Source: JBPEWY01 sp965224095 (GTDB taxonomy: Bacteria > Bacteroidota > Bacteroidia > Flavobacteriales > Flavobacteriaceae). From it: a DNA stretch of 64,000 nt. The stretch is taken from the NCBI GenBank assembly GCA_965224095.1, contig OZ245039.1, positions 2,790,001-2,854,000 of the forward strand, written 5' to 3'. The translations under genes and the position numbers were made by a program. How positions within the stretch are numbered: position 1 is the stretch's first letter; every line of letters begins with the position of its first letter. Below are positions 15,985 to 23,848 of the stretch, one piece after another. Below the pieces are notes generated by a model. That model made no database searches. It saw only the letters and a list, made by a program, of their open reading frames with translations, and was not told the DNA's origin.

Positions 15985-17797
15985 AATTTTTAATGATAAT
16001 GGGATCTTTGGTAATATATACCTTTGGTTTCCCTCCGGTAGATCGGATACTATTTATATTCAACGAACTATTATTTTTTATGACCTGGATAGCTTTTTTA
16101 GAAGAAATGGGTTTCCCTTCGAGATAAAAAGAAGCACCTTTCTCAGCCATTTTTTTTATATGATCAAGAGGAGAAGGCGGCGGTGGCGGTGGCGATAGGG
16201 TAGCTGCCTCACGCTTTCTTTCATATTCCCGAATTACTTTTTCATAACGCTCTTTTTGTGCAGGGGTTGCATCTGCGGGTACTGGTGGAGGCGGCGGTGG
16301 CAGTCTCGTTGTTTCTTCCAACCCTTCTACAACTCTATAAACGGGTTCTTTGGCAGCGGGTTCAACCGGAACAGGAACATTTTCTGTTTCTACTTCAACC
16401 GGTGGCGGTGGTGGTGAAGGCAGGTCAGGGAAAGCTTCAGCATTATTGCGTTGATCTAGGGTCATAATGCTGTACAAATATTTTAAACGTTTCACCTCTG
16501 TTAAGCGAAAGGTCATATGTCCGCCTTTGGCGATCATTTTGTTATAATGTTTTGCCAGCTTGTTGTATTCCGCAATTTGCTTTTTGGTAGCACCTTCCTG
16601 TAGCGCAGACCCTTCGGATATAGTATCGGGAGAGGGTTCTTTTTCATCGAAAGCAGAGTTCCAGGAACTTATACTAATGTTTTGCCATCCTTTTAAGTAA
16701 AGAATATCCTTAAGATCAGTAATTATTCCCGGAGCAACTTTTGAAGCTATATGAATAGTAGCGACAGATTGCTCTCCGTGTCCTTTTAAATCGGATTTTG
16801 GAGAATAACTTTCCAAATGAGAAGTAAGATTTTCAATAGGTGTAAACCGGCCATTCAGGAGTATCTGGTTATCATTGTTGATATATAAATCAAGGTGCTC
16901 CGGTGCAGAAGTTTGAACCGTTTTGTTTTGAAGTTCGCGTTCGACGACTTTTTTGTGGCTAAAACTGTAAAAAATCAGGCCGATTAGCGGAAAAATAATA
17001 AGCCCCTTGAGCCAAAGGGTCCGTTTTGATGTTTGTTTTTTCATAACTGTAAATCGTTTTTTGATAGATGAATAATTAATGGCATTAGCCAGTGATGGGT
17101 TATTTTGATTTGATGAAAATGAAAGTAATAATTCTTTATAGGTATAAGCATCCAGGCCTTTTTTTAGTACGGCCTGATCGGCTAAGAATTCGTGATTGAG
17201 TTTTATTTCTTTTTTGTATAAATGGAGTAGCGGGTTAAACCAGAAAACAACTTTTAACACTTCGATGAAAAGGATATCTGCAGAGTGTTTTTGACTTGCA
17301 TGAGCCTGCTCGTGAAGCAAAACTTCCCTGGGAATTTTATTGTCTTTATAGAGATGTTTATTAAGAAAAATAAAATTAAAGAAAGTGTGCGGAATGATGG
17401 TTTCTCTCAGTAATACATGGATAAAAGAATAATGCTTCTCTTTGGTATTACTAGTAATTTTTTTTAGAATATCATTCAGACTGAAAAAGAACTTAATTCC
17501 GAATATCAGCACACCTAAAATATAGATGCTCCATAAAAATTGAGTTTGATAGTTTATAGGTCGTGCGATATTTTCTCCGGGTACCTCACCAGTTATAATG
17601 GCCATATCACCGGAGGAAGCAGGCATTGCGTCAACGTATTGTGTAAGGGTAATTAATGGAATAATAAGCGATAATACCAAAGAAGCTATCAAATAGAAAC
17701 GCTTTATATAATGCATGTTTTCCCGCTCTAAAAAGAGTTTGTAAAAAAGAAAAAAGAGGAGGAGACAAGCGGATGATTTTAACAAGTATACTTCCAT
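15983..17797 (-). CDS. M56/BlaR1-type membrane metallopeptidase with proline-rich extension
   Basis: A 604-residue antirepressor-type protease. Membrane segments lie near residues 5-22, 33-52, 87-106 and 175-190, with a further one at 262-280. The zinc site is in the cytoplasmic M56 domain: HEQAH at 162-166 and Glu203 in NHEFLADQ. After residue 285 comes a long extracytoplasmic region in place of the penicillin-binding domain of BlaR1. It holds three polyproline blocks (SPPPPPP, LPPPPPP, SPPPPPP) and ends in a small domain with GKPISSKKAIQVI. By analogy with BlaR1 it would cleave the repressor encoded at 17800 on sensing a signal. The signal is unknown. Two bases separate the genes. Confidence 0.87.
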   Translation of the reverse strand: MEVYLLKSSACLLLFFLFYKLFLERENMHYIKRFYLIASLVLSLIIPLITLTQYVDAMPASSGDMAIITGEVPGENIARPINYQTQFLWSIYILGVLIFGIKFFFSLNDILKKITSNTKEKHYSFIHVLLRETIIPHTFFNFIFLNKHLYKDNKIPREVLLHEQAHASQKHSADILFIEVLKVVFWFNPLLHLYKKEIKLNHEFLADQAVLKKGLDAYTYKELLLSFSSNQNNPSLANAINYSSIKKRFTVMKKQTSKRTLWLKGLIIFPLIGLIFYSFSHKKVVERELQNKTVQTSAPEHLDLYINNDNQILLNGRFTPIENLTSHLESYSPKSDLKGHGEQSVATIHIASKVAPGIITDLKDILYLKGWQNISISSWNSAFDEKEPSPDTISEGSALQEGATKKQIAEYNKLAKHYNKMIAKGGHMTFRLTEVKRLKYLYSIMTLDQRNNAEAFPDLPSPPPPPVEVETENVPVPVEPAAKEPVYRVVEGLEETTRLPPPPPPVPADATPAQKERYEKVIREYERKREAATLSPPPPPPSPLDHIKKMAEKGASFYLEGKPISSKKAIQVIKNNSSLNINSIRSTGGKPKVYITKDPIIIKN

Positions 17798-17799
17798 GG

Positions 17800-18165
17800 C
17801 TACTTCTTTTTAAGTTCTTCGTTAATGATACTTTTTAACTCTTCCAGCTCTTTTTTAGTCAAATCGGTTTCCTTGGTAAAAAACGAAGCGAACTGAGAAG
17901 CACTGTTGTTAAAGAAGTTTTTAATGAGGGTGTTTACGTGCCTGGAGAAATAATCTTTTTTCTTTACAAGAGGATAGTATTCCCTTGATTTTCCGTACAG
18001 GGTGTATCCCACAAATTTTTTTTCCTGCATGCGCTTTAATAAAGTAGCAATGGTGGTAGTTGCAGGTTTAGGCTCCGGGTATGCTTCCAGCAGATCTTTC
18101 ATAAATGCTTTCTCCCGTTTCCATAAAATATTCATGAGCTCTTCTTCGGTTTTAGTAAGTGGCAT
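17800..18165 (-). CDS. BlaI/MecI-family repressor
   Basis: A 121-residue winged-helix repressor of the BlaI/MecI/CopY family. The start MPLTKTEEELMNILW and the recognition region ATTTIATLLKRMQEKKFVGY are diagnostic, and the C-terminal helices (dimerisation, FTKETDLTKKELEELKSII) are intact. It is the first gene of a two-gene operon with the M56 protease and has two TACAnnTGTA-type dyads at its own promoter, so it should be autoregulated and inactivated by proteolysis. Confidence 0.92.
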   Translation of the reverse strand: MPLTKTEEELMNILWKREKAFMKDLLEAYPEPKPATTTIATLLKRMQEKKFVGYTLYGKSREYYPLVKKKDYFSRHVNTLIKNFFNNSASQFASFFTKETDLTKKELEELKSIINEELKKK

Positions 18166-18188
18166 TACTCTACATAATTAGAATTATC

Positions 18189-18230
18189 TCTACAAATGTA
18201 GAACATTGATTTTAATTCTACAAGTGTAGA
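18189..18230 (-). promoter_or_regulatory. BlaI operators superimposed on the promoter
   Basis: Two dyads, TCTACA-AA-TGTAGA (18189-18202) and TCTACA-AG-TGTAGA (18217-18230), centres 28 bases apart. On the minus strand the proximal dyad contains TACATTTG (18200-18193), a perfect -7 TAnnTTTG element, and the distal one contains TTG (18223-18221) as -33, with 20 bases between. Repressor binding would cover both promoter elements. Confidence 0.88.
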
Positions 18231-18291
18231 GGCTGTTTTTTTGAAATTTATTGCCGGAACAATGGTGCCGATTTCTTTCGGGGCATAATGA

Positions 18292-18317
18292 ATAGAGGCT
18301 TAACCAGCGGCCTCTAT
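18292..18317. terminator. Hairpin at the 3' end of the M20 gene
   Basis: Stem ATAGAGGC (18292-18299) / GCCTCTAT (18310-18317), loop of ten bases, overlapping the stop of the dipeptidase gene. The tail on the minus strand (TCATTATG) is poor in T, so this may act as a 3'-end stabilising hairpin rather than a strong terminator. Confidence 0.35.
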
Positions 18318-19702
18318 GTATTTAGTTCGGTAAAATATTTATAGAACCAGGGGATCGTTTCAATACCTTTTAGATAATTCCATATACCAAAGTGTTCATT
18401 TGGCGAATGAATGGCATCACTATCCAGACCAAAACCCATTAGAATGGTTTTACTTTTAAGCTCTTTTTCAAAGAGTGATACAATAGGAATACTGCCACCG
18501 CTTCGCTGAGGGATAGGTGTTTTTCCAAAGGTAGTTTCATAGGCCTTTGAAGCGGCTCGATACCCGGCATTATCAATGGGAGTTACATAACCCTGTCCGC
18601 CGTGATGTGGTTTTACCACCACGGTTACTCCTTTGGGGGCAATACGTTCAAAATGATTTTTGAAGAGGGTTGTAACCTCCTGCCAGTCCTGATGAGGAAC
18701 CAATCGCATGGATATTTTAGCATAGGCCTTACTGGCAATAACGGTTTTGGCCCCTTCACCGGTATAACCTCCCCAAATACCATTAACATCTAAAGTTGGG
18801 CGGATAGAATTTCGTTCATTGGTGGTATACCCTTTTTCACCGTAAACATCTTCTATACCCAGGGCATTTTTATACTGATCCAGTGAAAAAGGAGCCTCAG
18901 CCATTTGTTTGCGCTCATCGTCTGACAACGCTTCTACTTTATCATAAAAACCGGGAATAGTTATATGATTGTTTTCATCGTGCAGAGAAGCGATCATTTT
19001 GGTGAGCACGTTTATGGGATTAGCTACGGCGCCACCGTATAAACCGGAATGGAGATCCCTATTCGGACCGGTCACTTCCACTTCAACATAACTTAAACCT
19101 CGAAGTCCCGTGGTTATGGAGGGAACATCCTTGGCAATCATCCCCGTGTCTGAAATGAGAATAACATCGTTAGCTAATTTTCTCTGATTCCGCTCAACAA
19201 ACCACCCTAAACTGCTAGATCCCACTTCTTCTTCTCCTTCGATCATGAATTTCACGTTGCACGGGAGTTGTCCGGTATTGGTCATGAATTCCAGCGCTTT
19301 TACGTGCATATAAAACTGTCCTTTATCATCACAGGCACCCCGTGCAAAAATAGCTCCTTCAGGATGTATATCCGTTTTTTTAATAACGGGATCATAGGGG
19401 TCGTTATCCCATAAATCCAAAGGATCGGCGGGTTGTACATCATAATGGCCGTATACCAGTACCGTGGGTAATGCAGGATCTATTATTTTTTCGCCATATA
19501 CAATGGGGTACCCGGGCGTTTCACAAATTTCGGTCAGATCGCATCCAGCCTGATCGAGTGCCTGCTTAACAACTTTGGCGGTGTTTAGCACATCCTGCGA
19601 AAAGGCGGGGTCTGCACTAACGGAAGGAATTTTTAAGAGTTCAATTAATTCTTCGATAAAGCGGCGGCTATGCTGCTCCAGGTAGGAATCCAGGTCTTTC
19701 AT
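18314..19702 (-). CDS. M20 family dipeptidase (carnosinase-like)
   Basis: A 462-residue M20 metallopeptidase of the CNDP-type dipeptidase branch. Zinc ligands and catalytic residues are visible: His86 and Asp88 in YGHYDVQPAD, RGACDDKGQ at 121-129 with a bridging Asp, and the catalytic Glu pair in EGEEEVGSS (about 157-158). The lid domain with RDLHSGLYGG is present. Cytoplasmic, no signal peptide. It lies 27 bases downstream of the PLP decarboxylase on the same strand, so the two are likely an operon. It is paralogous to the gene at 33891. Confidence 0.9.
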   Translation of the reverse strand: MKDLDSYLEQHSRRFIEELIELLKIPSVSADPAFSQDVLNTAKVVKQALDQAGCDLTEICETPGYPIVYGEKIIDPALPTVLVYGHYDVQPADPLDLWDNDPYDPVIKKTDIHPEGAIFARGACDDKGQFYMHVKALEFMTNTGQLPCNVKFMIEGEEEVGSSSLGWFVERNQRKLANDVILISDTGMIAKDVPSITTGLRGLSYVEVEVTGPNRDLHSGLYGGAVANPINVLTKMIASLHDENNHITIPGFYDKVEALSDDERKQMAEAPFSLDQYKNALGIEDVYGEKGYTTNERNSIRPTLDVNGIWGGYTGEGAKTVIASKAYAKISMRLVPHQDWQEVTTLFKNHFERIAPKGVTVVVKPHHGGQGYVTPIDNAGYRAASKAYETTFGKTPIPQRSGGSIPIVSLFEKELKSKTILMGFGLDSDAIHSPNEHFGIWNYLKGIETIPWFYKYFTELNT

Positions 19703-19729
19703 TATTTGAGAATCTGTTTATGTGCTAAT

Positions 19730-21091
19730 TTACTTATTTTTCTCAATACTTATCCTTTCCATTTCACCTATAAGGATATCCATATCTTTTTGTGTTGTTC
19801 TCCAGTTACAAATGGCACATCGAATAGCAAATTCACCTTTGTACACGGTAGGCGTAAGATATACTTTTTTAGTAGCGTTAAGTCTTTTTAAAAAAACTTC
19901 AGTACGTAAAGAATGAGAATCCGAGACTTTAAAACAAACCATATTAATCGGGGTTTCGGCAAGAAGCTCGAAATGAGGCGATTGTTTTATATGGGATTCC
20001 AGGTATTTGGCAAGCCCGCAATGCGTGTCTACCATTTCCTGATAGCCATTTTTTCCGGTGGTGAGCAAAGAAAACCAGGCAGCCAGTGAACGCCACCTGC
20101 GACTACCCTGAGGCGTGATATGTATAAAGCTGTAATCTCCCAGTCCCTCTACATAAGGAGCATTGCTGTTTTGAAATACCTGTTGCTGTATATCAATATG
20201 TCTTGTAAACTGAAAAGCAGAATCATATGGAATATTAAGCCATTTGTGGGCATCGATGGTTATAGAGTCTGAAGCCTCCCAACCTTTTAGGAGGTGCCGG
20301 TATTTTTTTGAACAGGCTGCAAAGCCTCCAAAGGCCCCATCGGTGTGTAACCAGAAATTGTACTTACTTTTAAGTTCCTTAAGCTTTTGAAAATTGTCAA
20401 AATCTCCGGTATTAACAGTCCCTGCACTTGCAATTACAATAGAAGGGGCACCATTTAGAGCATTTAATTTTTCTTCAAGCTGCGTCATATTCATAGCTTC
20501 TCTTCCCGGAAGTTTATCTATAACAGTTAATGAATCCCTACCAATACCTACCATAGAAAGTGATTTATATGAGCTTGAGTGTGCAGAAGCACTAAAAATA
20601 TTCATAGAAGGGAGGGAAAATAATCCATTTTTGGCTGTATCAACCCCCATTTGTAAGCCGTACCATTGTCTTGCTGTTCCCAGATTTACCATATTAGACA
20701 TAGTGGCCCCACTGGTAAAACTACCATCAAAATCCTGTGGTAAATTAAAGAGGTCAAGCAACAGTTTTACAGTATCTTTTTCATGAATATCGGTTACCTG
20801 CGATGCCGGACTAATTTGATCGTAAGCCGATGCCAGCCAGTCTCCGGCAATAGAGGCTGGTGTAGAACCTCCTATAACATAGCCAAAATAGCGCGGCCCG
20901 GATGTAGCAGACACCCCGTTACCATAATAAGATAAAAAAGTATGTAGCGTTTCCTGAAACCCCATTGCATTTTCCGGCAGGTTTGGGGGCTGAGATTTGT
21001 TGAAAGCTACATCAGGTGGTATTTCATTTATGGAATCGATAAATGAGGTAGCCACCTCCAGTGTTTTGGTTAAAATATCCTTGGTATTCAT
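19730..21091 (-). CDS. PLP-dependent group II decarboxylase (aromatic-L-amino-acid-decarboxylase-like)
   Basis: A 453-residue fold-type I PLP enzyme of the group II decarboxylase family. The cofactor lysine is Lys283 in DAHKWLN, with Asp251 in HTDGAFGG holding the pyridine nitrogen. PRYFGYVIGGSTPAS is the usual N-terminal segment and the C-terminal ICNWRTTQKDMD is typical. Substrate cannot be read; aromatic amino acids are common for the group, but some members are aldehyde synthases or act on acidic amino acids. It precedes the M20 dipeptidase gene, so dipeptide cleavage followed by decarboxylation is a possible pathway. Paralogue at 31183. Confidence 0.85.
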   Translation of the reverse strand: MNTKDILTKTLEVATSFIDSINEIPPDVAFNKSQPPNLPENAMGFQETLHTFLSYYGNGVSATSGPRYFGYVIGGSTPASIAGDWLASAYDQISPASQVTDIHEKDTVKLLLDLFNLPQDFDGSFTSGATMSNMVNLGTARQWYGLQMGVDTAKNGLFSLPSMNIFSASAHSSSYKSLSMVGIGRDSLTVIDKLPGREAMNMTQLEEKLNALNGAPSIVIASAGTVNTGDFDNFQKLKELKSKYNFWLHTDGAFGGFAACSKKYRHLLKGWEASDSITIDAHKWLNIPYDSAFQFTRHIDIQQQVFQNSNAPYVEGLGDYSFIHITPQGSRRWRSLAAWFSLLTTGKNGYQEMVDTHCGLAKYLESHIKQSPHFELLAETPINMVCFKVSDSHSLRTEVFLKRLNATKKVYLTPTVYKGEFAIRCAICNWRTTQKDMDILIGEMERISIEKNK

Positions 21092-21194
21092 AGTGCGTTT
21101 TATAGCAGTTAAAGTTAAAAGGAAAAAGTAAGAATACGGGGATTATTAATCTTTTTAAAAGCAAATGTTTTAAGTAAAAAATTTTAAAGATGGA

Positions 21195-21224
21195 TTTGTA
21201 AATTGTATTTAATGTTTATATTTG
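21195..21224 (+). promoter_or_regulatory. Promoter of tRNA-Leu
   Basis: TTTG (21195-21198), 18 bases, TATATTTG (21217-21224): a close match to the Bacteroidota TTTG-N19-TAnnTTTG promoter, 17 bases before the tRNA 5' end. Confidence 0.75.
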
Positions 21225-21241
21225 CAGGCACAAATTTTACT

Positions 21242-21323
21242 GCGGGCGTGGTGGAATTGGTAGACACGCTAGACTTAGGATCTAGTGCCGCAAGGTGTGT
21301 GAGTTCGAGTCTCTCCGCCCGCA
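21242..21323 (+). tRNA. tRNA-Leu (anticodon UAG)
   Basis: An 82-base class II tRNA. The acceptor GCGGGCG (21242-21248) pairs with CGCCCGC (21316-21322), discriminator A21323. The D-loop has the TGGTAGAC pattern. The anticodon stem CTAGA/TCTAG encloses CTTAGGA (anticodon TAG), and a long variable arm is followed by GTTCGAGTC in the T arm. CCA is not encoded; the next bases are CAAAAAAA. Confidence 0.96.
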
Positions 21324-21330
21324 CAAAAAA

Positions 21331-21357
21331 AGCTCTCTAAACTTGAGAGCTTTTTTT
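21331..21357 (+). terminator. Intrinsic terminator of tRNA-Leu
   Basis: Stem AGCTCTC (21331-21337) / GAGAGCT (21345-21351) with a seven-base loop, followed by a run of T (21352-21357). Confidence 0.92.
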
Positions 21358-21524
21358 ATTTAAAAACAGCACAAAAATTTCCTGAATACAATACAGCTAC
21401 AATATTTTACTTTTTTATTGCCTTAATTTTCTCCGTTATGAATTAATATAAATTAGAATAATAGTTTTAGTATGCTTCCTGATATTATTCTGTTCTTCTT
21501 TTGTCCTATTTTTTCCCGTTTTTT

Positions 21525-21735
21525 GTACGACCTAAAGGTTTAGAATTACCTTCAAAGCATACTTTTGAGGATATAAAAAACTATTACTTAACTTTATCCT
21601 TTAAGCAGTCCACTTTTAGTTGATGTTATAGAATCTATGTTAATAAACAGTGGGGAGTCGTTTTTTAATACCAAAGCTGATAAAGGCAGACACGTATTAA
21701 GTAATGCTATTCGTTACTTGTGGTTTGATAAATAA
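21525..21735 (+). pseudogene. Possible frameshifted gene remnant downstream of tRNA-Leu
   Basis: In the 380-base gap after the tRNA terminator there are two overlapping open frames on the plus strand that read like protein. One runs from 21525 to a stop at 21623 (RPKGLELPSKHTFEDIKNYY). The other, shifted by one, is open from 21592 to the TAA at 21733 (ESFFNTKADKGRHVL, then YLWFDK). A single frameshift in 21592-21620 would join them into about 70 residues. No family is recognised and AT-rich sequence can yield such frames by chance. The rest of the gap (21358-21524) shows nothing I can name. Confidence 0.3.
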
Positions 21736-21743
21736 GAATAACT

Positions 21744-23750
21744 ATAAAAAAAAATAACTATATATCATATAAAATAGCTACAGTACTAATACTGTTGCTG
21801 GTAATCACTAAAGTGTTTTCTCAAGATATAGCTCTGTCTGAGAAAGACAGTTTAAAGAATGTTATTGCAACAGAGGCTGATCATTCAAAAATTTTGAATG
21901 CAATAATTTCCTATCTGGAATATTATGGACATGGAAATGATTTAGATTATAGCTCAAAAATATTTGATGAAGGACTTCATATTGCCTTATCGCTGAAAGA
22001 CACCATTAAACTTACATTTTTATATAGGTCTAGAGCCTATGATTTAAGAAAATCCAATTTCAGTCAAAGCAATACTCTTTTTTTAAAATCACTAAACTTA
22101 AGTATAGCTATCAATGACTCCTTAAATATATGTAAAGCCTATAATGGCTTAACCAACTTACATTTATTAAACTATAAACCAAAACAAGCTTTTAAATATG
22201 CTAATAATGCTCTTAAATATGCTTTAGGTTTAAAAGATACTTTAGAAATTATTAATGCGAGAAGAGGAATAGCAACCGGCTATAGATTAGAAGGAAAATT
22301 TAAAGAAGCGTTGGAGGAAATAGATGAATCCTTAAAATTATGTAAAGACAAAGAAGATTGTTTAAACAGTCTTGGTGAAAAAGCATTTTATCTCACCAAG
22401 ACCGGTAAGCGTGTAGAAGCGTTAAAAATCTATCTGAAACTTAAAGATATTTTTCAGGAGCGTGAAGATGAGTTTGGTGTAGCAAGCGCAAATCACCACA
22501 TTGGCTATTTACTTGACAATACAAAGCTTTATGAGCAAGGATTAGCTTATTATTTAAAAGCATTAACCTATTATGAAAGAATTGAATTTAAGTCTTATCT
22601 GGCTGCTGCACATGGCAATATTGGTGATTTGCTGTTAAAACTAAATAAGCCGGATGATGCCGAGCATCATTTTGATAAGTCTTTTAATTATATGTCAGAA
22701 ACCGGAAATGGAGACATGGCAGCACATTATTTGAGTATGGCTGAACTTTTTATGTTAAATAAAAAATTCCCGGTAGCAAAAAAGAATATTCAAAAGGCAC
22801 TTCAAATATATACGAATGATTCAGAAATGGAAAGAGGGATCTCCGATGCTAAACTGTGTTTTGCTAAATTATACCTGGCAACAAAGCGAATAGATAGTTC
22901 GGAATATTATGTCAAAGATGCTCTTGCTTTTTACGAGGATAATAATTTAGAGCAGGAGCTGGAAAGTGGGTACTATTTGTTAAGTAAAATATATAAAGAA
23001 AGAAAAGATATAAAGTCTGCAGCGTTATTTAGACATAAAAAAGACTCTATTTCATCAGTTCTTTATGGGCCTGAAAATGTATATAACATTACTAAAGAAC
23101 TAATGTTGAATGCATTAAATAATGAAGTTGTAAATGATAACCCCAGTAATTCTGTATCAACAAATACTAATATTGAATCTGAACCCAATACAAACAGCTA
23201 CCTACTACCGATATTAATTGCGGTTTTATTTTCAATACCCGTTATATTATTCATTTTTAAAGTTTTTAATACTAATTATATTGTTAATCCTGTTAACGGT
23301 AACAATCATGAATACCCCTATAAAGCTAGTGCTATGTCAGCCGGTACAGATTTGAAAGAACAAGTTTTACGGGAGAAAAAAAATGCAAGAATAGAGTTAG
23401 GAGAGGAAGAAGCCCAATTTCTTATTCCTAAGCTTAATAAATTAATGATAGAAGACAAGGTTTATTTAAACGCAAACTTATCATTATCAGACTTGGCCAA
23501 TTTGTTAAATACTTCAAATAAGAAACTTTCTATTCTTCTAAACGAATATCTGGATTCAAGCTTCTACGATTATCTAAACAAGTACAGAATTGAGGATACA
23601 AAAAAAATGTTGCTTGATGAAAACTGTCCGTTATCAATAGATGGCATTGCCGAGGAATGTGGTTTTAAAACCAGAAGCAGTTTTTATAAGTTATTTAAAA
23701 AGTTTGTAGGGCTTACTCCTTCTCAATTTAAATCTCGTTCTTATTCCTAA
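21744..23750 (+). CDS. TPR-containing transmembrane AraC-type regulator (no canonical start codon)
   Basis: The frame encodes an N-terminal signal peptide or anchor (KIATVLILLLVITKVFSQ), about 430 residues of TPR-like helical pairs (for example YLKALTYYERIEF, AHGNIGDLLLKLNKPDDAEHHFDKS), a transmembrane segment (LLPILIAVLFSIPVILFIF, near residue 490) and a C-terminal AraC helix-turn-helix pair (LSDLANLLNTSNKKLS and IDGIAEECGFKTRSSFYKLFKK). TPRs would sense in the periplasm and the HTH acts in the cytoplasm. The signal peptide begins after an ATA codon at 21744; the first canonical start is TTG at 21795, which would cut through the hydrophobic core. Stop codon TAA at 21729 bounds the frame. It probably controls the hydrolase genes that follow. 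Confidence 0.8.
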   Translation: MKKNNYISYKIATVLILLLVITKVFSQDIALSEKDSLKNVIATEADHSKILNAIISYLEYYGHGNDLDYSSKIFDEGLHIALSLKDTIKLTFLYRSRAYDLRKSNFSQSNTLFLKSLNLSIAINDSLNICKAYNGLTNLHLLNYKPKQAFKYANNALKYALGLKDTLEIINARRGIATGYRLEGKFKEALEEIDESLKLCKDKEDCLNSLGEKAFYLTKTGKRVEALKIYLKLKDIFQEREDEFGVASANHHIGYLLDNTKLYEQGLAYYLKALTYYERIEFKSYLAAAHGNIGDLLLKLNKPDDAEHHFDKSFNYMSETGNGDMAAHYLSMAELFMLNKKFPVAKKNIQKALQIYTNDSEMERGISDAKLCFAKLYLATKRIDSSEYYVKDALAFYEDNNLEQELESGYYLLSKIYKERKDIKSAALFRHKKDSISSVLYGPENVYNITKELMLNALNNEVVNDNPSNSVSTNTNIESEPNTNSYLLPILIAVLFSIPVILFIFKVFNTNYIVNPVNGNNHEYPYKASAMSAGTDLKEQVLREKKNARIELGEEEAQFLIPKLNKLMIEDKVYLNANLSLSDLANLLNTSNKKLSILLNEYLDSSFYDYLNKYRIEDTKKMLLDENCPLSIDGIAEECGFKTRSSFYKLFKKFVGLTPSQFKSRSYS

Positions 23751-23848
23751 TAATGTCCTTCTCCATGCCAATGGACATCTAAACAGGTTTTATTTGTAAC
23801 TTATTGTATTGATGACTCTTCATATAGTTAAACTAAAATTTAATGATT

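Noticed and set aside
16160..16420. Repeated GGCGGTGGC-type tracts on the plus strand
   Set aside because: They encode the polyproline blocks of the M56 protein on the minus strand and need no separate explanation such as a microsatellite.
21324..21360. tRNA 3' end as a phage or island attachment site
   Set aside because: No second copy of the tRNA tail or integrase gene was found in the window, so only the island idea, not an att site, is reported.
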